From Candidatus Villigracilis propinquus (GTDB taxonomy: Bacteria; Chloroflexota; Anaerolineae; Anaerolineales; Villigracilaceae), in contig JADKDM010000015.1 in NCBI GenBank assembly GCA_016714565.1, positions 1-64,000 on the forward strand: a DNA stretch of 64,000 nt, written 5' to 3'. Of this stretch, positions 58,289 to 64,000 are shown piece by piece. The position numbers and the translations under genes are program-made. Below the pieces are notes generated by a model that saw only the letters and a list, made by a program, of their open reading frames with translations, was not told the DNA's origin and made no database searches. Positions within the stretch are counted from its first letter, which is position 1; each line of letters begins with the position of its first letter.

Positions 58289-59206
58289 ATGATAACCACC
58301 AATTCCAACTTAAAAGGCATCGGCTTTCTTTTGCTGGCGATGTTGATCGGTTCACTGCAAGCTGTTGCTGTCAAATGGATCGGTGGCAATTATTCCGTGC
58401 TCGAGATCGTCACATTCCGCAGTCTGGTTGCCCTGCCTGTCACGATCCTCTTTTTCCGGCTCGAAGGCGGGAAGGGATTACCCATCACCAGCAACCTCAA
58501 GCTTCAAGTTGTGCGCGGGATTTTCCTCTTTCTCTCGTACACCTCCTTTATGATGGGGCTGGCAGCCCTGCCGCTCGCCTCTGTGGAAGCGATCCGTTTT
58601 TCGGGTCCGCTGATGATCACGATTCTGTCGGTCTTCATGTTGAGCGAAAAAGTGGAACTGAAACGCTGGCTGGCGCTGATCGTTGGATTTTCAGGTATTT
58701 TGCTGATCGTTCAACCCGGTTCGACAAATTTCAACGAAGGCTCGCTCTTCGTTTTGATCTCGGTTCTTTTCTACGCTCTGACCGTGATCCTGACCAGAAA
58801 AATGAAAGCCACCGACAGCAGTGCAACGATGGCGTATTTCAGTTCATGGGTTTATTTGATCGCCGCCTTTATTTTTTCGCCGCTGGCTGCCGCCGTAGGC
58901 GAAATTCCCAATGCGCATCCAAGCGTTGCTTTTCTTTTCCACGCGTGGACCATGCCGACTCCGCTGGATCTGTTCATCATGTCTGGGCTGGGACTGGTTT
59001 GGGCTCTTTGGGCATATTTTATGACACGCGCCTACAGCACAGCGCAAGCCTCGGTGATCGCCCCATTTGAATATGCCTCGCTTCCGATCAGCATTTTATG
59101 GGGATTTCTCTTCTGGAGTGAAGTCCCAACCCTGCTGACATTGGCAGGCGCTGCATTGACCCTGGCGAGCGGCATGTATCTTTTGGTTCAGGATCGCAAG
59201 GCATAA
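58289..59206 (+). CDS. EamA/DMT-family transporter
   Basis: A 305-aa membrane protein with ten helices in two EamA halves. The first half contains FRSLVALPVTILFFRLEG and SVEAIRFSGPLMITILSVFM; the second MAYFSSWVYLIAAFIFSPLA and TRAYSTAQASVIAPFEYASL. Such proteins export amino acids, nucleotides or drugs, or take up various solutes. In this operon it could export a product of detoxification, inferred from position. 18-base gaps on both sides. Confidence 0.9.
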   Translation: MITTNSNLKGIGFLLLAMLIGSLQAVAVKWIGGNYSVLEIVTFRSLVALPVTILFFRLEGGKGLPITSNLKLQVVRGIFLFLSYTSFMMGLAALPLASVEAIRFSGPLMITILSVFMLSEKVELKRWLALIVGFSGILLIVQPGSTNFNEGSLFVLISVLFYALTVILTRKMKATDSSATMAYFSSWVYLIAAFIFSPLAAAVGEIPNAHPSVAFLFHAWTMPTPLDLFIMSGLGLVWALWAYFMTRAYSTAQASVIAPFEYASLPISILWGFLFWSEVPTLLTLAGAALTLASGMYLLVQDRKA

Positions 59207-59223
59207 AAGTACGGGAGAATAAA

Positions 59224-59841
59224 ATGGTCACAATTGCAAAGATGGAGCTTGCCAGTTTTCGCCCTGTCAATACCTTTATCAACGCTGCCGCATTGGATGG
59301 AAACCAAACGATCCGCGTAACGAAGGACCCCGCCATTACTCAGGTGGATGAGCCGACATTTGCAAAACTGGTTGATTCTGATTTCAAAAATGGAATCATC
59401 GAAGTCAAGGTGCTGAGCAAACTGTTCGCAGATGCTCCTGACATTGCTCGTGGTTTTATCGGCGTTGCTTTTAGAATTGACGAGAGCAATTCAAGGTTCG
59501 AGGGGATTTATATCCGCCCGACCAACGGCAGAGCTGATGACCAGCTGCGGCGCAACCGCTCCATGCAATATTTCTCCTATCCTGATTTCAAGTTTGATCG
59601 CCTCAGAAATGAATCTGCCGGGATGTATGAATCATACGCAGATATGGGCCTGAATGAGTGGATCAAGCTAAAGATCGAGGTCAAGGGTGAGAAAGCGAAA
59701 CTCTACTTGAACGAGAGTGCGCAGCCCGTGTTGGTCGTGAACGATCTCAAACATGGCGCGGATAGTTCAGGAGGGATCGGTCTTTGGGTTGACATAGGGA
59801 CGGACGGATATTTCACCGACCTGCGGATAGAAAACGACTAG
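59224..59841 (+). CDS. Concanavalin-like beta-sandwich protein (DUF1080-like), function unknown
   Basis: A 205-aa protein without a signal peptide. It opens MELASFRPVNTFINAAALDG and shows the jelly-roll strands FKNGIIEVKVLSKLFADAPD, GFIGVAFRIDESNSRFEGIY, WIKLKIEVKGEKAKLYLN and GGIGLWVDIGTDGYFTDLRI. The pattern resembles the 3-keto-disaccharide-hydrolase/LamG-like fold. No catalytic residues can be fixed. It ends the MerR operon. Confidence 0.7.
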   Translation: MVTIAKMELASFRPVNTFINAAALDGNQTIRVTKDPAITQVDEPTFAKLVDSDFKNGIIEVKVLSKLFADAPDIARGFIGVAFRIDESNSRFEGIYIRPTNGRADDQLRRNRSMQYFSYPDFKFDRLRNESAGMYESYADMGLNEWIKLKIEVKGEKAKLYLNESAQPVLVVNDLKHGADSSGGIGLWVDIGTDGYFTDLRIEND

Positions 59842-59904
59842 CAGGTCATTTCTTTCAGGAAAAGTTTGTTATGAAACCTGACTGAATCCATCAAATGCTG
59901 GTTG

Positions 59905-59910
59905 TATAAT
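59905..59910 (+). promoter_or_regulatory. Candidate -10 box (TATAAT) upstream of the esterase
   Basis: A perfect TATAAT 36 bases before the ATG, with no good -35 (CTGAAT at 17 bases is weak). GAAGGAG precedes the start. Confidence 0.4.
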
Positions 59911-59945
59911 CTTCGAATTACCGCCAGTTTTTCGAAGGAGTCAGC

Positions 59946-61070
59946 ATGTCAGAACAGTATCGTCACCTCGGTGTCTTCAGCGATTGGGTTGCAGCAGCCA
60001 AAAGGCAGCAATCCCTTTATCCCGTAGCGAAGCCTGGGTCGCAGACCCGAACACTTCTCTGTGAAGCGTTGGGCTTTTGCCACGGAGACGAAAGCCCGAT
60101 GGGCGTAAAGATCGAAAGTAAATGGGAAAAAGACGGGGTGATGGGGGAGGAGATTTCGTGGTGGGTTGGGTTTGGTCCGCGTACACATGCGTATGTGCTC
60201 AAGCCTGCAAATGCAAAAGCTCCATTGCCTGGGATCGTTGCATTGCATGACCACAGTGACTTCAAATATTTTGGAAAAGAAAAGATCGCTGACGGCCCGC
60301 AAGGGACATTGCTCGTATTAAGCGAATTTCGCAAAGGTCCCTACGGCGGACGGGCGTACGCCAATGCGCTGGCGCGTGAAGGATTTGTTGTGCTGGTTCA
60401 TGATGTGTTTCTGTGGGGCAGCCGCCGTTTTCCACTGGAGACGATGCTGGAAATGATGGGCAGCAAAACAACTGACTTGTTGAAGCTGCGCCCCGCCTCC
60501 GATGAAATTGAAGAATATAACAACGCCGCATATTTCCATGAGCACTGGGTCTCGAAGTATTGCAACATTCTCGGCACCAACATGGCGGGCGTTGTTTCAT
60601 TTGAAGACCGCGTTGCCTTGAATTATCTGCTCTCCCGCGCGGACGTGGACACGGAACATGTCGGCTGTGTTGGTTTATCGGGCGGTGGGAATCGCGCAGC
60701 CCTGTTGAATGCCACGCATGAAAGTGTTCAAGCTACTGTCATTATCGGGTTGATGACCACATATTCAGCCTTGCTTGACCATAACATGTCCCACACGTGG
60801 ATGCTGTTTCCCTTCGGTTGGGCACGCCACGGTGATTGGCCTGACATCGCCGCGTCTCGCGCACCGCTGCCGTTGCTGGTTCAATATGACATTCACGATC
60901 ATCTGTTCACGGAAGACGGAATGCGCGAAGCACACATGCGTTTACACGAGCATTATTGGAATATGGGAAAACCAGATGCCTACACGGGACAGTTCTATCC
61001 TGGCCCGCATAAATTTGATCTGGAGATGCAGTCCGCCGCGTTCGATTGGTTGAAGGAACAGTTGAAATAA
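59946..61070 (+). CDS. Dienelactone-hydrolase-like alpha/beta hydrolase
   Basis: A 374-aa hydrolase of the acetyl-xylan-esterase/DLH group. An N-terminal domain (EEISWWVGFGPRTHAYVLKP) leads to the core: GIVALHDHSDFKYFG (oxyanion loop), the nucleophile elbow VGLSGGGNRAALL, the acid LLVQYDIHDHLFTEDGM and the histidine in YPGPHKFD. No signal peptide is visible, so it acts in the cytoplasm. The extra segment with RPASDEIEEYNNAAYFHEHW is a lid. Substrate unknown; esters or acetylated sugars are plausible. Confidence 0.85.
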   Translation: MSEQYRHLGVFSDWVAAAKRQQSLYPVAKPGSQTRTLLCEALGFCHGDESPMGVKIESKWEKDGVMGEEISWWVGFGPRTHAYVLKPANAKAPLPGIVALHDHSDFKYFGKEKIADGPQGTLLVLSEFRKGPYGGRAYANALAREGFVVLVHDVFLWGSRRFPLETMLEMMGSKTTDLLKLRPASDEIEEYNNAAYFHEHWVSKYCNILGTNMAGVVSFEDRVALNYLLSRADVDTEHVGCVGLSGGGNRAALLNATHESVQATVIIGLMTTYSALLDHNMSHTWMLFPFGWARHGDWPDIAASRAPLPLLVQYDIHDHLFTEDGMREAHMRLHEHYWNMGKPDAYTGQFYPGPHKFDLEMQSAAFDWLKEQLK

Positions 61071-61077
61071 AAAGTAC

Positions 61078-61133
61078 CGCAACATTTATGTTGCGCGTCT
61101 CTTGAAATAATTCAACTGCAAGATAAATCTTGC
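61078..61133. repeat. Twin small hairpins between convergent genes
   Basis: CGCAACAT/ATGTTGCG (loop TT, 61078-61095) and GCAAGAT/ATCTTGC (loop AA, 61118-61133). They lie in the 75-base convergent gap and might end transcription from both sides, although neither has a T-run. Confidence 0.5.
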
Positions 61134-61145
61134 GGCACAATCACA

Positions 61146-61838
61146 CTAAGGCTTCCACTCTTCTGGCGCGGACTGCAATACCCCAACTGCCTTAAGCCCA
61201 TCACGGATCATCTCGTCAATTGCGGCTTGCATTTCGATCTCGCCGCGCTCCGAGGGTTGCACCTTCGGCAGGTAGTCCCAAATTTGAGGGGGAAGGATAA
61301 ACAGGATCGAAGCCGCATACGGACTCATGATCTCTTCCCACTTCGGCTTCTCGATGATCCGTTTTACGCGCCAATCCGAATCCACATCCACGCTGGAGCG
61401 GGCGGCGAGTTCTTCAATGGGACATTCCTTCAGGCTCATCACAATATCCGCGGCGTGTTTTTCCTGCGCCTGCACAAGCTCAAGCAACGAGTCTTCTTCC
61501 AAAATGTAATCCGTTGCCACGACCATCACAGGCTCGTCACGGATCCAACTCTGCGGCACGGACAGCAGCGCATCGCCATTGCCGCGTAGTTCGGATTGAT
61601 GCGCAAAGCTCGCGGAGAGATTCCACTTCGAGCCGTCTCCCACGTATGCAAATATCTTTTCTTCCAAATGATTCGTCACAATGCAAACCCGCTCCACGCC
61701 CGCCTTTGCCGCCGCGCGTAAAACAAAATCCAGCGTGGGGCGTCCGTTCACTTCGAGCAGCGGCTTCGGCGTCACGTCCGTGTACGGGCGTTGACGTTTG
61801 CCGCGTCCCGCCGCGAGGAGTACAGCAGATTTAATCAT
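61146..61838 (-). CDS. Sugar-phosphate nucleotidyltransferase
   Basis: A 230-aa NTP_transferase that would join a sugar-1-phosphate to a nucleotide. The signature LLAAGRGKRQRPYTDVTPKP contains the pyrophosphorylase loop. ELRGNGDALLSVPQ and MVVATDYILEE (the metal-binding Asp) follow, then SSVDVDSDWRVKRIIEKPKW. It is shorter than RfbA-type enzymes (about 290 aa) because the C-terminal extension is missing. It overlaps the upstream sugar kinase gene by 4 bases (ATGA), so the kinase's product is the likely substrate. Confidence 0.88.
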   Translation of the reverse strand: MIKSAVLLAAGRGKRQRPYTDVTPKPLLEVNGRPTLDFVLRAAAKAGVERVCIVTNHLEEKIFAYVGDGSKWNLSASFAHQSELRGNGDALLSVPQSWIRDEPVMVVATDYILEEDSLLELVQAQEKHAADIVMSLKECPIEELAARSSVDVDSDWRVKRIIEKPKWEEIMSPYAASILFILPPQIWDYLPKVQPSERGEIEMQAAIDEMIRDGLKAVGVLQSAPEEWKP

Positions 61839-62904
61839 TGCAGGCCGTCTCCCGTTTCCACAACAAAAACTTGCGACGGCAACTCAGGGTGAAGAGCCGA
61901 AAACTTTTCCGCAATTTCTGCGCAGGCGTTTTGAGCCAGATCACTTTTCGCCAGCGCCACCACACAGCCGCCATATCCGCCGCCGCTGAAACGACTTCCA
62001 TACACGCCGCTCGTGCCGCTGATAATTTCATGCAGTTGGATCAATACCTCGCTGCCAACTTCGTAATTCTTAATGGATGATTCACAAGACTGATTCATCA
62101 ACTGCCCGAATCGCACCGCATCAGACTCCGCCCAAACCTGCCTGCCCAAACTGACACGTTCCACTTCGCTGAAAAAGTGCTCCGCCCGCCTGCGCAGATT
62201 CTCAGGCAATGACATTTTCTTCGCCTCGAAAATTTCCCGCGGAACGTCGCCCAATTTCCACGCCCCGCTTTGAAGGACGCTGCCGCTTCGTGGCATTCCG
62301 CCACACGGACGTTGAATCCGCTTTTGGTGAGTTCGCGCGAAACTCCAGAATACGCCACGATCCAAACAGAGTCGCTGGAGGGTGGGTCAATGATCGGGGA
62401 AACAGAACCAGTTACTACGTCCATGAAAAGAAGCGCGTTCTTTCTTCCGTAGATAATGCTCATCGGGTCGAGCAGTCCGTTTTGCAATCCCAGTTCGTTG
62501 TATTCCAATTCAAAATCCAAATGGACAAGTTCCTTGCTGGTTAATTCAATATCGTTCACATCCGCAAGCGCTTTGAGATATGCCAGCCCCACCGAAGCGG
62601 ACGAACTCAAGCCCGCGCCGATGAGCGACCCCGTCACATGCGCCTTCATGCCGCGTTTGGGATTCAGCACCCGCGCCGCTGCCTGCGCGTAACGCGCCCA
62701 ATGATTTTTATCCAGATCGCCGATCAGGAAATTTGCTTTGCCAAATTGATCGCTGGTGATGCGGATTTCCTTTGAATCAAGCGCATGATATTCGAGCGTT
62801 GTGCCGAGTTTGATGGTGCGTCCCAAGACCGCGCCGCCTTGATGATCGATGTGCGCACCGATGGGGCAGATGCGATAAGGAGAAAAGAGGGTGGTGGTTG
62901 ACAT
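61835..62904 (-). pseudogene. GHMP sugar kinase (galactokinase/galacturonokinase-like), split by a 1-base frameshift
   Basis: About 356 aa if joined. Motif 1 is SPYRICPIGAHIDHQGG, not the classic galactokinase G-E-H-T-D-Y; I recall the same form in plant galacturonokinase. Motif 2 is GSLIGAGLSSSASVGLAYLK; motif 3 is GSRFSGGGYGGCVVAL. The first frame is good to ECHEAAAS; the second starts VLQSGAWKLGDVPREIFEAKK. Adding one G on the coding strand near 62278 joins them as EAAAVLQSG. Product would be a sugar-1-phosphate for the nucleotidyltransferase that follows. Either broken or misassembled. Confidence 0.82.
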
Positions 62905-63031
62905 GGAAGCGCAAAGTTTATCATGAAGATAAATGCCTGCAAAAAATAATTACGTGACATTTAGCATTGACAAAAATGATGCGGTATTCAATAATTCTTG
63001 TAGAACAAAATCCTTCGCACAGGAGCGGCAA

Positions 63032-64000
63032 ATGGAACAGGTTCTTCCTACACAGGCACGGGTGGTTATTATTGGCGGCGGGGTTATCGGATGCAGCACG
63101 GCGTATCATCTTGCAAAACTCGGCTGGACGGATGTCATTATTCTTGAACGCAAACAGCTTACATCTGGAACCACATGGCACGCCGCGGGGCTGGTGGTGT
63201 GCGGCGGATTTTATACCGAGACCATGCTTGAACTTGCGCATTACACCCGCGAGCTGTATCGCAATCTCGAAAAAGAAACTGGCGTCTCCACTGGTTTCAA
63301 ACCGATCGGCTACATTCAAGCCGCGAGTTCTGCGTCTCGTTTGCGATTTCTGCGCAAGAACGCCGCCTTTGCCCGCTCGTTGGGCATCGAGGCGCAAGAG
63401 ATTACGCCATCGCAGTTCAAAGAACTCTGGCCGCTGGCTGACCCCAAAGGTGTGACCGCTGGATTTTATTTCCCCGACGATGGACGCGCCAACCCTGTGG
63501 ATGTGACCATGAGCCTTGCGAAAGGCGCGCGCGACATGGGAGTGCGCATCTTTGAGAACGTTGAAGTTGCTTCTGTTACGAAGAAAAATGGTTACGCTGT
63601 GGGTGTGACCACGACCACAGGCCACGCCATTGCTGCCGAATATGTGATCAACTGCGGCGGCATGTGGGGACGGAAGATCGGCGCACTCGCAGGTGTGGAT
63701 GTCCCTCTGCAAGCCACCGAACATTATTATCTGCTGACTGAACCCATCGAAGGCGTGCATCCGAACCTGCCCATCCTCGAAGATGTGGATACGTATTCCT
63801 ACTTCCGCGAAGAAGTGGGTGGATTGATGCTCGGCTTGTTCGAACCTGTTGCCAAACCGTGGGGTGTGAATGGCATTCCCAAAGACTTTGCCTTCGGAGA
63901 AATCCAACCTGACTGGGATCGCATGTCGCCTTACATCGAAGCTGCGATGGAACGTGTGCCTGTGTTGAAAACGGCGGGCATCAAAAAATTATTCTGCGGC
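63032..64000 (+). CDS. FAD-dependent oxidoreductase, sarcosine/dimethylglycine dehydrogenase-like (partial)
   Basis: The first 323 aa of a protein that runs past the window end. It starts with an FAD-binding motif RVVIIGGGVIGCSTAYHLAK, then ERKQLTSGTTWHAAGLV, whose His is the flavin attachment site in the DMGDH family. It continues with NCGGMWGRKIGALAGV and TEHYYLLTEPIEGV. Full members have about 810 residues with a C-terminal GcvT-like folate domain that would lie beyond 64000. AGGAG precedes the ATG by 6-7 bases. It is divergent from the sugar kinase gene. Confidence 0.88.
   Translation, partial: MEQVLPTQARVVIIGGGVIGCSTAYHLAKLGWTDVIILERKQLTSGTTWHAAGLVVCGGFYTETMLELAHYTRELYRNLEKETGVSTGFKPIGYIQAASSASRLRFLRKNAAFARSLGIEAQEITPSQFKELWPLADPKGVTAGFYFPDDGRANPVDVTMSLAKGARDMGVRIFENVEVASVTKKNGYAVGVTTTTGHAIAAEYVINCGGMWGRKIGALAGVDVPLQATEHYYLLTEPIEGVHPNLPILEDVDTYSYFREEVGGLMLGLFEPVAKPWGVNGIPKDFAFGEIQPDWDRMSPYIEAAMERVPVLKTAGIKKLFCG

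Noticed and set aside
62921..63907. Minus-strand frame of 328 codons at the right end
   Set aside because: It lies opposite the FAD oxidoreductase reading frame, which has clear family motifs and a ribosome site. The antisense product shows none.

Overview
The window reads as a chromosomal stretch from a member of the Chloroflexota, most likely class Anaerolineae. This is inferred from gene content: Thr/Pro-rich lipoproteins carrying NBR1-type Ig-like domains, a large HTH/NB-ARC/TPR regulator, a DUF711 protein, a quinate 5-dehydrogenase-like protein and a mevalonate-type decarboxylase. No rRNA is present to confirm it. One tRNA gene, tRNA-Lys(TTT), is present at 44818-44889.

Layout. 23-1273 is an integron-type integrase followed by a tandem repeat that includes its own 3' end. 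1465-8365 is a plus-strand cell-surface polysaccharide cluster: GT-C glycosyltransferase, membrane protein, frameshifted sulfotransferase, GT2, Wzz-like protein and O-antigen ligase. 8468-11103 is an orphan NarL-type histidine kinase with a coupled alpha/beta hydrolase. 11089-12794 holds rdgB and queG. 12796-18145 is a tandem array of five paralogous secreted lipoproteins, each with an NBR1-like Ig domain, several separated by their own terminators. 18286-25674 is a nucleoside-type ABC importer (ATPase, two permeases, two BMP-family binding lipoproteins) with an MFS transporter. 25723-29475 holds trmD and two membrane-anchored TPR proteins. 29682-31833 is groES-groEL under a CIRCE element with a clear promoter and terminator. 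31851-37588 has a parvulin-like lipoprotein, ilvE, a broken quinate dehydrogenase-like gene, two ArsR/DUF2087 regulators (one frameshifted) and a GNAT enzyme. 37620-44702 has a DUF711 protein, an rRNA/tRNA methyltransferase, a macrodomain protein, the infC-rpmI-rplT operon, a TPR/peptidase fusion and thioredoxin. 45003-48857 has a HEAT protein, an RseP-type protease, a mevalonate-pathway decarboxylase and a small repeat-containing exported protein. 49024-53533 has the HTH/NB-ARC/TPR regulator, a Gfo/Idh oxidoreductase and a beta-propeller protein. 53610-59841 is a MerR-controlled redox operon (two aldo/keto reductases, LLM oxidoreductase, zinc dehydrogenase, EamA exporter and others). The right end holds an esterase, a sugar kinase/nucleotidyltransferase pair and the start of a sarcosine/dimethylglycine dehydrogenase-like gene.

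Two features run through the whole window. First, perfect-period heptanucleotide repeats occur at ten or more places, between genes and in frame inside queG and a SpoU methyltransferase. Some supply a start or stop codon. Second, at least five genes, including essential groEL, carry single-base frameshifts. In groEL the two shifts compensate, so consensus errors in the assembly are a real possibility alongside true pseudogenes. The clearest candidates for new biology are the NBR1-Ig lipoprotein array, the mobile-looking heptamer repeats, and the MerR/Cys52-controlled oxidoreductase operon.
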